64,000 bases of DNA from Belliella buryatensis (GCF_900188245.1 NZ_FZOK01000006.1:62001-126000); one strand, 5' to 3'; shown: positions 44,555 through 54,868, counted from the first letter of the stretch. The notes: generated by a model from the sequence alone, not told the origin. Numbers and translations: made by a program.

Positions 44555-45907
44555 ATGTTGAATATTTCAAGAAATAACGTCGAGAAGAAAGTTTCTTTTG
44601 AAGGTTTCAAAAGCTTAGTCATGTCTGAACCTTCAGATCAGAGCAAAAAAAGAGTGCGGGTTATGCTTTGGTTTTTGTTGGGGACTGTATTGTTTATATT
44701 TCTACCTTGGACCCAAAATGTCAGGTCGAATGGATATGTAACAGCTTTACGTCCGGACCAAAGACCTCAAACGGTACATTCTATTATCGCAGGTAGGATT
44801 GAAAAATGGTATGTTTCAGAAGGGGATTATGTGAGCAAAGGTGATACAATACTTTTGATTTCTGAGATTAAAGATGACTACTTTGATCCACAACTTTTGG
44901 AGAGAACCCAACTTCAGGTTGATGCAAAAGTATTATCAGCCAAGTCTTACGAGCAAAAAGTAAAGGCACAACAAATGCAAATTGATGCCTTAAGATCAAA
45001 TAATATTTTAAGAAAAGAACAAGCGACTAATCGGCTTCGAATGGCAGAATTGAAAGTAACTTCAGATAGCATCCGCTTTGAGCAGGCTAAAGTTAATTTC
45101 AGTATCGGTGAACAACAGTTGCAACGAGCGGAGGAACTTTTAGAAAAAGGTTTGAGGTCTCTTACTGATTTTGAAACAAGAAAACTGAGGTTTCAAGAAG
45201 TACAAGCTAATTTGATTGCCTCTGAAAATAATTTATTAAGTTCTAGAAACGAATTGATAGCTGCTCAGATTGAATTGAATGCTATTGATAACGATTTCAG
45301 AGATAGAGTTGCTAAAGCAGAATCAGAAATGTACTCCGCAATGTCATCCCAATTTGATTCAGAAGCTGCCGCAACGAAGCTCTCCAATCAATTTACTAAT
45401 TATGAGTTTAGGACAGGGTTCAGGCACATATTGGCTCCTCAGGATGGATATATTACGCAAGCCATTCAAGTAGGTATCGGTGAGACAATCAAAGAAGGTG
45501 CACAGATTTTGAGTATTCTACCTGCTGATGCACAACTTGCTGTAGAGATGTTTGTAGAACCAGTAGATTTACCACTTTTAAGACCTGGTAACAAGGTTAG
45601 ATTTATTTTTGACGGTTGGCCAGCAATCGTATTTTCGGGCTGGCCTCAGCTATCAAATGGTACTTTTGGAGGTAAAGTAGTAGCAATTGATAATTTTGCT
45701 GGTCCAAATAATAAATACAGAGTATTGGTAGTAGAGGATCCTGAAGAAGACCCATGGCCTTACGCACTTAAAATTGGCTCTGGTGCAGATGGTATCGCCT
45801 TACTTAACGATGTGCCTATTTGGTATGAAATATGGCGACAGCTTAATGGTTTCCCTGCTGATTACTATACTAGAAAAGAAAAACTTGCCAACAAGGATAA
45901 TAAATAA
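44555..45907 (+). CDS. HlyD-family membrane fusion protein
   Basis: 450 residues. One TM helix near the N-terminus (about 37-56, MLWFLLGTVLFIFLPW), then a biotinyl-lipoyl-like half (GRIEKWYVSEGDYVSKGD), a long alpha-helical hairpin (about 130-270), the second lipoyl half and a beta-barrel. It links the ABC inner-membrane protein to the outer-membrane channel in a type I export system. It sits between those two genes. Confidence 0.92.
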   Translation: MLNISRNNVEKKVSFEGFKSLVMSEPSDQSKKRVRVMLWFLLGTVLFIFLPWTQNVRSNGYVTALRPDQRPQTVHSIIAGRIEKWYVSEGDYVSKGDTILLISEIKDDYFDPQLLERTQLQVDAKVLSAKSYEQKVKAQQMQIDALRSNNILRKEQATNRLRMAELKVTSDSIRFEQAKVNFSIGEQQLQRAEELLEKGLRSLTDFETRKLRFQEVQANLIASENNLLSSRNELIAAQIELNAIDNDFRDRVAKAESEMYSAMSSQFDSEAAATKLSNQFTNYEFRTGFRHILAPQDGYITQAIQVGIGETIKEGAQILSILPADAQLAVEMFVEPVDLPLLRPGNKVRFIFDGWPAIVFSGWPQLSNGTFGGKVVAIDNFAGPNNKYRVLVVEDPEEDPWPYALKIGSGADGIALLNDVPIWYEIWRQLNGFPADYYTRKEKLANKDNK

Positions 45908-45913
45908 GCAAGC

Positions 45914-47305
45914 ATGAGGTATCTCAAAGGTTTATGTTTTGGGCTTTTACTATTGCTAACTCAAGTTACTTTAGCTCAGGAAACACTCAGTTTTGATCAA
46001 TATATAGAATGGGTTAGGTTTTATCATCCGGTAGCGAGGCAAGCTGATATAAATCTACGTTTTGGAGAGCAAGAGCTCAGAATGGCCAGAGGTGGATTTG
46101 ATCCTAAGCTATTTGGGAATTATGATAATAAGCAGTTTAATGGAACTGAATATTACGATAAGAGAGAAGGTGGAATTTCTGTTCCTACTATGGCTGGTGT
46201 GGAGTTAAAAGGTGTTTTTGAACAAAATAGAGGAACTTTCTTAAATGCGGAAAGAACAGTTCCAAGTAATGGTTTAATTGCAGCTGGTGCATCCGTCAAT
46301 TTAGGCCAAGGATTATTGATTGATCAAAGAAGAGCTACATTGAGGCAAGCCGAGATTTACAAGGATTTGACCCAGTCAGAAAGGCAACTTTTCCTCAATG
46401 ATTTATATGTAGATGCCACTAGTGCGTATTGGTTTTGGTCAGCATCTTATCAGAATCTGAAGATTTTGGAGGAGAGCGTAGAGCTAGCTCAAATTAGGTT
46501 TGAGGCAGTCAAAGAAAGTTTTGTACAAGGTGATTTGCCTGCTATCGATACTGTGGAGGCGTACACTCAAGTGATGAATAGGATATATAGATTCCAATCT
46601 GCACAAATTGATTTTGTAGATGCATCGCAAAGCTTGAGCACCTTCTTGTGGGATGAAGAAGGACAGCCATTGAATTTGATTGAAGGGATATTTCCACAGG
46701 ATGTATTAGCTCCTCTAGAATTGGACTACGATCAAGCAGCATTGAGAGGTCTTGTAGCTAATCATCCAGTGATAAGGATTACAGATTTTGAATTGGCTAG
46801 TTTAGATATTGAGCGTCGATGGAAAGCAGAGCAATTGAAGCCTGTTGTAAAAGTGAATTATAATTTCCTGACAGAGACAGTTGGTCAATTTAATGAAGCG
46901 CCTTTTTTTGAAAATAATTACAAGTGGGGTGTCACCATCATGACTCCGATTTTCTTAAGAAAGGAAAGAGGTGGTTTGGGATTGACCAAAGCAAAAATTG
47001 ATTTTAAACAAAATGATAGAGATTTGAAATTTCTACAGCTTCAAGCAAAGTTAGAAGCGGAAATTAATAATTTCAGAACACTAGGAGATCAATTAGGCGT
47101 ATTTAATGCAAATATTGTGGGTTTGGAGAGTTTACTTGAAGGTGAGCAGATTCGATTTCAAATAGGAGAGAGCTCTCTTTTCTTGATCAATGCTAGGGAG
47201 GTTTCTGTGCTGGATGGAAGATTAATTCTAAATGATCTGGCGGCAAAAAGAAAGATTGCTTACGCCAAAATGCTCAATGCTGCAGGGATTGGGTTTGATG
47301 AGTAA
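45914..47305 (+). CDS. TolC-family outer-membrane channel
   Basis: 463 residues with a signal peptide (LLLLLTQVTLAQ). The sequence shows two internally similar halves of coiled-coil helices and short strands, as in TolC/OEP proteins, which form trimeric tunnels across periplasm and outer membrane. It is the last gene of TetR-ABC-HlyD-TolC and is followed by a strong terminator. Confidence 0.9.
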   Translation: MRYLKGLCFGLLLLLTQVTLAQETLSFDQYIEWVRFYHPVARQADINLRFGEQELRMARGGFDPKLFGNYDNKQFNGTEYYDKREGGISVPTMAGVELKGVFEQNRGTFLNAERTVPSNGLIAAGASVNLGQGLLIDQRRATLRQAEIYKDLTQSERQLFLNDLYVDATSAYWFWSASYQNLKILEESVELAQIRFEAVKESFVQGDLPAIDTVEAYTQVMNRIYRFQSAQIDFVDASQSLSTFLWDEEGQPLNLIEGIFPQDVLAPLELDYDQAALRGLVANHPVIRITDFELASLDIERRWKAEQLKPVVKVNYNFLTETVGQFNEAPFFENNYKWGVTIMTPIFLRKERGGLGLTKAKIDFKQNDRDLKFLQLQAKLEAEINNFRTLGDQLGVFNANIVGLESLLEGEQIRFQIGESSLFLINAREVSVLDGRLILNDLAAKRKIAYAKMLNAAGIGFDE

Positions 47306-47307
47306 AA

Positions 47308-47343
47308 GAAATCCTTAGCTGAATAAATTCAGCTAAGGATTTC
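47308..47343. terminator. Bidirectional terminator after the TolC gene
   Basis: A perfect 16-bp stem (47308-47323 with 47328-47343) with a TAAA loop; the oxidoreductase gene ends 4 bases beyond on the other strand. Confidence 0.85.
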
Positions 47344-47346
47344 TGA

Positions 47347-48810
47347 TCAAACCCCCAACTTCCAACCTTCTCTGTATTCTCTTTTTACAAATTGATTGGC
47401 TGGGTCGAAATTAGTGACTTTCATATTTGGCCCGTCCCAAACTAATTTAATTCCTCGGCCTGGATAATCAAAACCATTACCAGTGGTACGTGGTATTCTG
47501 TAATCATAGCTTCTGATAGCTAGATTCCCCATCAGAACTGACTCCGTAAGTGGTCCCGCAATTGAAAATGGAGAACTGAGATTATTGTAAGCATTGCTTC
47601 CATAGCCTTCGATACAAGCTTCTACCCAGTTATTATAATGACCAGCATCACCATTAGGAACTCGATAAAGTGTTTCAGGCACATTGATTTCGGCAGTTTT
47701 AGACGTTGGGAGAAGTTGTGGATTTCTTCCATAGGTACCACACATCATTTTCCCTTTGGTACCTTCTATGATGACTCCATTACCACCATCTCCCATCACC
47801 TCATTTGGCCCGAGTTCTTCTGGCCTAGCAGGCTGGATTCCCCCATCCATCCAATGGAAAGATAGGTCTTCTTTGCCTTCTCTTTTAAATTTCAAAGTAA
47901 TGTGAGAAGAAGGAGGACAGCTATCTGGGAAATAACCTCTCTGGAACTCTCCTATGTAAACTGAGCCTACACTGCACTCAGCTGATTCCGGGTATCCTAA
48001 TCCCAAAACTCTAAAAGGAGGCTCCATGATATGGCAAGCCATATCACCTAATGCACCTGTACCATAATCCCACCAACCTCTCCAGTTAAATGGGATCAAA
48101 TTGGCTACGTAATTTTTTTGAGGTGCTGTTCCAAGCCATAGATCCCAGTCCAAATCAGCAGGAGGAGTAGCTGATTCCTTTGGCCATGGTATTCCTTGTG
48201 GCCATACTGGCCTGTCAGTCCAGCAGTATACTCGGGTAGCTTCTCCGATCAATCCTGCATTATACCATTCCATCATTTTCCTGACTCCTTCTCCAGAGGA
48301 TCCCTGATTCCCCATTTGTGTTACGACCTTATACCTGTCGGCAGCTTGGGTGAGAACTCTTGCTTCGTAAATATCATGCGAAAGTGGTTTTTGAACATAC
48401 ACATGCTTACCTAGCTGCATCGCAGCTATGGCTTGAATGGCATGCATGTGGTCAGGGGTAGAGATGGTGATGGCATCTATATTTTGATGTTCTTTGTCAA
48501 GCATCTCTCTATAATCTCTGTAATATTTAGCTTTAGGATGATCCTCCACAGCTCTTTTTGCTCTCGTATCATCCACATCGCATAAGGCAATAAAGTCAGC
48601 TTTACCGGAATTAAAAGTTCCTCTTACATCATTGTAACCCATCCCACCTACACCGATACCTGCTACTCTTAGTTTATCTGATGGAGCGATAAAACCAGGT
48701 CCTCCAAGCACATGTCTTGGAACTAAATAGAATCCTGCCAATGCGGTAGCAGAAGCTTTAATGAAACTTCTTCTGGAGTTTTGGTCTTGGGGTTTATTGT
48801 CTTTTTTCAT
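47347..48810 (-). CDS. Gfo/Idh/MocA-family oxidoreductase, Tat-exported
   Basis: 487 residues from ATG 48810; the longer TTG start would only add 10 residues before the signal. The twin-arginine signal SRRSFIKASATALAGF marks export as a folded protein. The NAD(P)-binding GIGVGGMGYND follows, then a Gfo/Idh dehydrogenase core with HVYVQKPLSHD carrying the conserved EKP-like Lys. The C-terminal part belongs to the Bacteroidota Tat-type group that includes glycosidases such as GH109. Sugar substrate is unknown; monocistronic. Confidence 0.9.
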   Translation of the reverse strand: MKKDNKPQDQNSRRSFIKASATALAGFYLVPRHVLGGPGFIAPSDKLRVAGIGVGGMGYNDVRGTFNSGKADFIALCDVDDTRAKRAVEDHPKAKYYRDYREMLDKEHQNIDAITISTPDHMHAIQAIAAMQLGKHVYVQKPLSHDIYEARVLTQAADRYKVVTQMGNQGSSGEGVRKMMEWYNAGLIGEATRVYCWTDRPVWPQGIPWPKESATPPADLDWDLWLGTAPQKNYVANLIPFNWRGWWDYGTGALGDMACHIMEPPFRVLGLGYPESAECSVGSVYIGEFQRGYFPDSCPPSSHITLKFKREGKEDLSFHWMDGGIQPARPEELGPNEVMGDGGNGVIIEGTKGKMMCGTYGRNPQLLPTSKTAEINVPETLYRVPNGDAGHYNNWVEACIEGYGSNAYNNLSSPFSIAGPLTESVLMGNLAIRSYDYRIPRTTGNGFDYPGRGIKLVWDGPNMKVTNFDPANQFVKREYREGWKLGV

Positions 48811-49041
48811 TTGAATAGAGAAGTTTTTTGGTTTGATCAATCTCTAAATTAGAGTTTTTTATTTTTTTGCCTTGTCTTTGGGTGTTTTTTTTATCTCAAA
48901 TATTTCAATTTTACATGGATGGAGGTTGTTATTCAATACGACATTGAAAAACCACCTAGCATGAGAATATAGCTGATTGCAGTGGATACAATTGTAATTT
49001 CAGAAAATTGGCATTAATATGCCTATTCATTTAAAATCAAC

Positions 49042-50391
49042 ATGGGAGACTTTATTATTAATTTCAGTAATTGGATTTGGGACACACCTATGCTTGTCTT
49101 ACTGATGGGAGGCGGGTTTATTTTATTCGTTTATTCAGGATTTTTACCATTTAGAAGGCTAGGTCATGCAATCAAGCTAGTACAAGGCAAATATGATGAT
49201 CATAACCTTCCTGGTCAGATCTCATCTCGTCAAGCCTTATCAGCTGCAATTGCGGCGACAGTGGGTCTTGGAAATATCAGTGGGGTTGCTATCGCTATTA
49301 ATATGGGTGGTCCAGGTGCAATATTTTGGATGTGGATGTCTGCATTTGTGGGAATGGCTACCAAATACTTTTCTTGTAGCCTGGCAATTATGTATCGGGG
49401 AAAAGACTCCAATGGAGAAGTGCAAGGGGGGCCGATGTATGTGATTGAAGAAGGTATGGGTAAAAAGTGGAAGCCCTTGGCTATCTTATTTTCAGTTGCC
49501 GGAGTCCTTGGTTTGCTTTCTATTTTTCAAGCCAATCAACTTACTGCAGTACTTCGTTCTGTACTTTTTATTCCCAATGGTTTGGATGGGGGAGAAAGTA
49601 CTAAATGGGTGTTAGGGATTTCTATGATGTTGATAGTAGGAGTAGTGATTCTTGGAGGGATCAAAAGAATTGCAATGGTGGCTTCACGATTAGTACCATT
49701 TATGGTGGGGGTTTACTTTATTTCTGTAGTTATCATTTTGATCCAATATATCGGCAATGTGCCAGCGATGTTACATTTAATCATAGTGGATGCATTTACA
49801 GGTCAGGCAGTAATGGGAGGCGCAGTAGGAGCGGTCATTATTCTAGGTGCAAGAAGAGCTGCTTTTTCAAATGAAGCTGGTATTGGGACAGCTCCAATGG
49901 TACATGGTGCTTCCAAAAACAACGAGCCTGTCAGGGAAGGTTTGATTGCAATGCTAGGACCATTTATTGATACAATAGTTGTATGTACGCTGACAGCTTT
50001 GGTGATTTTATTGACAGGAGTATGGGAAAGCACCGAAAATGATGGCGTAAGGTTAACGCTATCTGCTTTTGAGATGGCTTTACCGGGTATTGGAAAGTAT
50101 CTCTTGATGATCGCAGTGCTAGTCTTTGCTATGTCAACCATGTTTACTTATTCTTATTATGGGCATAAATGTTTTATTTATTTATTTGGCCCAAAGAAGG
50201 CTGATTATTACAATTATTTTTACTTATTGACTATCGTAGCGGGTGCCGTAGTTTCTCTTGAAGTTGTGGTAAGTTTTATTGATGGTATGTATGCTGTGAT
50301 GGCTATTCCAACGATGATTTCGACTGTATATCTTGCTCCAAAAGTAAAAGCAGCCACAAAAGAATATTTCAATAGAATGGGTAAAGTATAG
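49042..50391 (+). CDS. Sodium:alanine symporter (AGCS family)
   Basis: A 449-residue, 11-helix inner-membrane amino acid carrier. The AGCS signature GNISGVAIAINMGGPGAIFWMW and the FSNEAGIGTAPMVHGASK loop are present. It takes up alanine or glycine with sodium. It precedes a glycerate kinase gene by 2 bases, which suggests one transcript for amino acid and C3 acid use. Confidence 0.92.
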   Translation: MGDFIINFSNWIWDTPMLVLLMGGGFILFVYSGFLPFRRLGHAIKLVQGKYDDHNLPGQISSRQALSAAIAATVGLGNISGVAIAINMGGPGAIFWMWMSAFVGMATKYFSCSLAIMYRGKDSNGEVQGGPMYVIEEGMGKKWKPLAILFSVAGVLGLLSIFQANQLTAVLRSVLFIPNGLDGGESTKWVLGISMMLIVGVVILGGIKRIAMVASRLVPFMVGVYFISVVIILIQYIGNVPAMLHLIIVDAFTGQAVMGGAVGAVIILGARRAAFSNEAGIGTAPMVHGASKNNEPVREGLIAMLGPFIDTIVVCTLTALVILLTGVWESTENDGVRLTLSAFEMALPGIGKYLLMIAVLVFAMSTMFTYSYYGHKCFIYLFGPKKADYYNYFYLLTIVAGAVVSLEVVVSFIDGMYAVMAIPTMISTVYLAPKVKAATKEYFNRMGKV

Positions 50392-50393
50392 TT

Positions 50394-51488
50394 ATGAAGA
50401 TTCTTGTCGCTCCAAATGCTTTCAAAGGTGCCCTTGATGCGCTTGAAGCTGCAAAAATTATAAAAGCTGAGTTGGAGCAAAGAGATCCTTATTTTAATAT
50501 TGAAATAAGTCCCATTGCCGATGGAGGTGATGGGACTTGTGATTTATTAGGAAGCGCTTTGGGTTTAGAGAAAGTGGAAGTAATTACCCTAGACGCTATC
50601 GGGAGATCGAAATTAGGATATTACTATTGGGATAGATATAAGCAGCTAGCTTTCATTGATGTGAGTATAGTTTCTGGGATTAAGGTTTTGAATAAAAATC
50701 AAATAAATCCCTTTATAGCAAGTACTTACGGTACCGGACTTTTAATCAAAGATGCTATAGCAAGAGGAGTGGTGCAAGTTTATTTGGGTTTGGGAGGTAG
50801 CGCGAGTATTGATTTGGGTATTGGGATTCTTCAAGCTTTGGGTTTTTCATTTTTGGATGACAAAGGAAGAGCGCTAATCCCATTCACGGATTCCTTTTTT
50901 ACAAAAATTAGTCATATCCAAAGACCTATTCAAGCATCTAAAATTAGATTTACTTGTATCTGTGATGTGTCAAATTCATTTTTTGGTGCTAATGGGGCAG
51001 TAAAAACATTTGGGCCTCAAAAGGGCTTACCCATTAGTGAAATTGAGGAATTTGAGACTAAATCTAAGAGAATCACTGACTTATTGTCGCTAAAAACATT
51101 AAAGGATATCCCCGATAGCTTTGGTTTTGGTGCTGCTGGCGGCATTGCTTATGGATTGAGTTATTTTTATCCAGTAGAGATTGAAGCTGGCTCTAGTTGG
51201 TTTTTTAATATCATCAACCTTGAAGAAAAGATAAAGCATTGTGATACTGTAATCACAGGAGAAGGAATCTACGACAGGCAATCTAAAGACGGAAAAGGAT
51301 GCTTTGAGCTACTTCGTTTAGCCAAAAAATTCAATAAGAAATCTATATTAATCACTTCAAAGGTAGAGGGAATAGAACCTGATTTTGATCAAGTAATTCT
51401 ATTACCGTATTTGGATTTTAATAGTGGAAATTTCAAAGATTTGGCGAGAGGGAATTTAAAAAGTGCTTTGGCAAACATAGAAATTTAA
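50394..51488 (+). CDS. Glycerate kinase
   Basis: A 364-residue GarK/GlxK-family kinase forming phosphoglycerate from D-glycerate and ATP (usually the 2-phospho form). Conserved features are APNAFKGALDA (5-15), ISPIADGGDGT (39-49) and VITGEGIYDRQSKDGKG near 285. Its ATG lies just after the symporter stop. Confidence 0.93.
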   Translation: MKILVAPNAFKGALDALEAAKIIKAELEQRDPYFNIEISPIADGGDGTCDLLGSALGLEKVEVITLDAIGRSKLGYYYWDRYKQLAFIDVSIVSGIKVLNKNQINPFIASTYGTGLLIKDAIARGVVQVYLGLGGSASIDLGIGILQALGFSFLDDKGRALIPFTDSFFTKISHIQRPIQASKIRFTCICDVSNSFFGANGAVKTFGPQKGLPISEIEEFETKSKRITDLLSLKTLKDIPDSFGFGAAGGIAYGLSYFYPVEIEAGSSWFFNIINLEEKIKHCDTVITGEGIYDRQSKDGKGCFELLRLAKKFNKKSILITSKVEGIEPDFDQVILLPYLDFNSGNFKDLARGNLKSALANIEI

Positions 51489-51521
51489 AAAGGCCTCAAA
51501 TTTACTTTTGAGGCCTTTTTT
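51487..51521. terminator. Bidirectional terminator between glycerate kinase and S41 protease
   Basis: A stem of AAAAAGGCCTCAAA (51487-51500) with TTTTGAGGCCTTTTT (to 51521) and a short T-rich loop. Confidence 0.8.
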
Positions 51522-51525
51522 GAAA

Positions 51526-52950
51526 TTACTGAATCATTTTGATTCTTTCTTTTATCAAATCACCCACAGATTTGTCTTCAATTAATTTACCATTTCTTAT
51601 TTTCATATCAATTGAACTTTCAAGTTCAACTCGGTGATAAATTCTTTTTTGCCTTCCTGAAGGAACACCAGTAATTCGAGATATTGCTGCATCAAGTAAA
51701 GGGTCATCAAGATCACCGAATGGTTTGAAAGGAAGAAAGTTAAGCTCGTTTATTGTAATATCGGGTTGGAACCCCAAACTATAATCTGATTGATCTAAAC
51801 TGTTAAAACTCTTTGAAATTATTGGTAATATACCATAGTTGTTTCCTGAATTATTTTCATCTTCTAAAGCTACAGAACCAACATTTTTTCCCATCGTAGT
51901 AGCACCTATTATTTCAATGTCTAAATATGGTTTAAGGCCATTAATTATCAATTCACTAGCAGATGCAGTTCTAGCTGAGGTAAGAATATAAATTTTATTA
52001 CTCTTCAATTGATTTCCAATGTTTTGATTTTTTTCTAAGAATTTAGTTTGGACGTTTTTAAACCTATCATCTCTTGAAAGAAAACTATTATATTTTGTTT
52101 TGGAAAAGATACTTTCTGAGTTAATACTAGGCGCAACAAGACTTGCTAGATTAACTGCACTACTTACAAATCCGCCTCCATTGTATCTAAAGTCTATAAT
52201 CAATTCATTTACTCCTTCTGACTTGAGTCTTTCAAAAATTTGATCCATTTGATTGTCATAGATTTGAGGTTGGCCAGCTACTCCAGGTGCAAAGAAGTGA
52301 TAAACTACATAACCGATTTTATGATCACCAATAGTGTAGATTGTATCCAGAAAATTCGGGTTTTCTGAGATTACTATAGGTTGTAGGTTTATAGTACCTT
52401 GATCAACAAAGCTATTTTCCGATTCGTCATACCTAGAATATGTCACAGAGTGGTTAGAAGAAATCTCTCTCAAAGCTGTCAAATAATTATTTATGGTTAA
52501 AGTTGTTCCATTGATAGCGTTGATGACATCTCCTCTTCTTAAAGATGCTTCTTCAGCTGGACTACCTTTTTTGATATAAGTAATAAAAGCGCCTACAGAA
52601 TTGGTGTTAGAAAACTGCACCAATCTAAATTCATATCCAGCTTCTAGGTTTGTTCCCTCTAGACTGCTAATTAATTCTTGGTAATTTGGAAAAATAGCTG
52701 AAAATCTATCTGTTGGAGTGAAAAGTAATGAAGTAAAATAGTCCTCAGGGTCTGAATTGATTGCAATAGGAATTTTCATGTCTTCTAACCAGTAATAGAC
52801 TTGATCCATCACTGCTTTGATCCATGTATTAACTGCTCTATTAGAAGAATCATTGGTTGGCCTTTCATCGTCTTTATCTTGGCAAGCACTGAAAGCAAAG
52901 AATCCAAAAATCAAGATTAGAATAATCTTCCTTATTTTAATATTTTCCAT
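51526..52950 (-). CDS. S41-family (C-terminal processing) protease, lipoprotein
   Basis: 474 residues from ATG 52950; an upstream TTG adds only three residues. The lipobox FSAC gives a lipoprotein. An N-terminal helical domain and a PDZ-like region (GSPAEEASLRRGDVINAING) precede the S41 core with the catalytic Ser in SARTASASE and the DFRYNGGG motif. It degrades or trims periplasmic proteins. It stands alone with a terminator shared with glycerate kinase. Confidence 0.9.
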   Translation of the reverse strand: MENIKIRKIILILIFGFFAFSACQDKDDERPTNDSSNRAVNTWIKAVMDQVYYWLEDMKIPIAINSDPEDYFTSLLFTPTDRFSAIFPNYQELISSLEGTNLEAGYEFRLVQFSNTNSVGAFITYIKKGSPAEEASLRRGDVINAINGTTLTINNYLTALREISSNHSVTYSRYDESENSFVDQGTINLQPIVISENPNFLDTIYTIGDHKIGYVVYHFFAPGVAGQPQIYDNQMDQIFERLKSEGVNELIIDFRYNGGGFVSSAVNLASLVAPSINSESIFSKTKYNSFLSRDDRFKNVQTKFLEKNQNIGNQLKSNKIYILTSARTASASELIINGLKPYLDIEIIGATTMGKNVGSVALEDENNSGNNYGILPIISKSFNSLDQSDYSLGFQPDITINELNFLPFKPFGDLDDPLLDAAISRITGVPSGRQKRIYHRVELESSIDMKIRNGKLIEDKSVGDLIKERIKMIQ

Positions 52951-53052
52951 TGTATACAAGCTTATATATGATCCAAAACAGCTTTTTGACTACAGATGTT
53001 CAATATAATTAAAATGTGATTTTAAAATTGAAAAAATTTTAAAAAAAACACC

Positions 53053-53763
53053 TCAATAAGAGGTGTTGATTGAAATATCTGATGTTTTGCTGTCAAGCAA
53101 TTGACCCCTCTCACACTTGAGAACCCGATAAGGATATTTTCTTAATAAGTCATGATTATGAGTGGCCATCAAAATAGCTGTACCTTGCTTATTGATCTCT
53201 TGGAATAACTTAAAAACACCATCTGCTACATCAGGATCCAAATTCCCGGTAGGTTCATCAGCCAAAAGAATCTCTGGATCATTGATCAATGCCCTAGCAA
53301 TCACCACGCGCTGTTGTTCTCCACCAGATAGTTGGTGAGGCATTTTACTAGCTGCATCAGCAAGGCCTACTTGCATCAATACCTCTGCCATTCGGTTTTT
53401 CATTTTGCTTTTATCTTTCCAACCCGTAGCTTTCATAACAAAAAATAAGTTTTCCGCTACCGATCGATCAGGGAATAATTGAAAATCTTGAAACACAATG
53501 CCTAGTTTCCTCCTTAAATACGGCACTTCTTTAGTTTTGATTTTATCAAGACCATAACCTACAATTTCAGCTTTTCCCATTTTCAATGGAAGATCCGCGT
53601 ATAATGTTTTTAATAAAGAACTTTTCCCACTTCCAGTTCTTCCTATCAAAAAAACAAATTCCTTTTTTTCTATACTAAAAGTTACATTGGTTAATACAGC
53701 ATCAAGATCCTGGAATATCCCGGCTTCCTGTACATGTATGATTGGTTCTGTTTGAAAATCCAT
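53053..53763 (-). CDS. FtsE/LolD-like ABC transporter ATPase
   Basis: 236 residues. Walker A GRTGSGKSS (41-49), signature LSGGEQQR, Walker B LLADEPTGNLD and H-loop ATHNHD are all normal. It belongs to the MacB/FtsE/LolD branch that works with FtsX-like permeases. The sequence is closest to FtsE of Bacteroidota, but no ftsX lies beside it, so the symbol is not assigned. The upstream 67-residue gene ends 2 bases before its ATG. Confidence 0.85.
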   Translation of the reverse strand: MDFQTEPIIHVQEAGIFQDLDAVLTNVTFSIEKKEFVFLIGRTGSGKSSLLKTLYADLPLKMGKAEIVGYGLDKIKTKEVPYLRRKLGIVFQDFQLFPDRSVAENLFFVMKATGWKDKSKMKNRMAEVLMQVGLADAASKMPHQLSGGEQQRVVIARALINDPEILLADEPTGNLDPDVADGVFKLFQEINKQGTAILMATHNHDLLRKYPYRVLKCERGQLLDSKTSDISINTSY

Positions 53764-53765
53764 TG

Positions 53766-53969
53766 TTACAACTCAAGTTTTTGTAATTTCCCAAAAGGGA
53801 GCTCTTGAATTAATTTTTCTAATTCATCCTCCTTACCTTCAAGCCCAAATTTCTCAGCATTCTTCATAGGTCGGTCAGCTCTAAAGTATGCCACTAACAC
53901 AAAGTTTTCATCTCTGATTTGAATGTAGTCTGGAATTTTTGCTTTACCTTTTACTTTAATGATGTACAT
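53766..53969 (-). CDS. Small conserved-looking protein upstream of the FtsE-like gene
   Basis: 67 residues, mixed strand and helix (MYIIKVKGKAKIPDYIQIRD; ENFVLVAYFRADRP), charged, no TM segment. It ends 2 bases before the FtsE-like gene and so is translated with it. No family was recognised. The tight coupling suggests a linked function. Confidence 0.7.
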   Translation of the reverse strand: MYIIKVKGKAKIPDYIQIRDENFVLVAYFRADRPMKNAEKFGLEGKEDELEKLIQELPFGKLQKLEL

Positions 53970-54002
53970 AGGGATTTTATTGTAGTGGATTTGGATAAAT
54001 TA

Positions 54003-54057
54003 CCCATGATATACATTATTCCGCAATGATTGTTCACAGATAAATGTACATCATGGG
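54003..54057 (-). repeat. 15-bp inverted repeat with 26-base loop
   Basis: The arms CCCATGATATACATT (54003-54017) and 54043-54057 match at all but one position (a G-T pair). It lies 9 bases past the fsa stop on the minus strand. No T tract follows, so it may be a mRNA-stabilising hairpin or weak terminator. Confidence 0.55.
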
Positions 54058-54065
54058 CTTTCAGA

Positions 54066-54725
54066 TTATTTTCCAGCTGCCTTGGCGTGGTCAGCCAAGA
54101 ATGTAGCCAAACCAGAATCTGTCAAAGGATGCTTCAATAGACCTGTGATTACTTTCAATGGACAAGTGACCACATCTGCACCGATTTCTGCACATTTGAT
54201 CAAATGCATAGTATGTCTAACTGAAGCAGCGAGTACTTCTGTAGCGAAACCATAAGTACTATAAATATGTACGATTTGTTCGATCAACTCCAAGCCATCG
54301 TAAGAGATATCATCCAATCTTCCAATAAATGGAGAAAGGTATGTAGCCCCAGCTTTTGCGGCAAGAATCGCTTGACCTGCTGAAAATACAAGTGTACAGT
54401 TTGTCCTGATTCCTTCAGAGTGAAAATATTTGATTGCTTTTACACCATCTTTGATCATTGGGATTTTCACTACGATCTTATCGTCGATTTTTGCTAGCTC
54501 TTTTCCCTCTTTGATCATTCCCTCAAAGTCTGTAGAGATCACTTCAGCACTTACCTTGTCATCTACGATATCGCAGATAGCTTTGTAGTGTGCTCTAACA
54601 TTTGCATCTCCGCTGATGCCTTCTTTTGCCATCAAGGATGGGTTGGTGGTCACGCCATCAAGTACGCCTAAATCATAGGCTTCTTTGATTTCGTCAAGAT
54701 TTGCGGTGTCAATAAAGAATTTCAT
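54066..54725 (-). CDS. fsa: Fructose-6-phosphate aldolase / transaldolase-like
   Basis: 219 residues, the short transaldolase subfamily. The Schiff-base lysine is K87 in [17 protein letters not shown] (26-36) and SPFIGRLDD (about 131-139) are conserved. These proteins act as fructose-6-phosphate aldolase or as transaldolase; which one cannot be told from sequence alone. Monocistronic, upstream of the small gene and the FtsE-like ATPase. Confidence 0.9.
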   Translation of the reverse strand: MKFFIDTANLDEIKEAYDLGVLDGVTTNPSLMAKEGISGDANVRAHYKAICDIVDDKVSAEVISTDFEGMIKEGKELAKIDDKIVVKIPMIKDGVKAIKYFHSEGIRTNCTLVFSAGQAILAAKAGATYLSPFIGRLDDISYDGLELIEQIVHIYSTYGFATEVLAASVRHTMHLIKCAEIGADVVTCPLKVITGLLKHPLTDSGLATFLADHAKAAGK

Positions 54726-54868
54726 TGCTATTAGGTTTAAAGATTGTTTTTATGATCCAACAAAGTTAAAGGAATATCTAGGATTTGGAAGGTTCCAGAA
54801 ATGCTTTATTCCAAAAAGAACTATTAAATTCCGATTTGATGTTGTAACCTGTTTTTAAAACGAATTTT

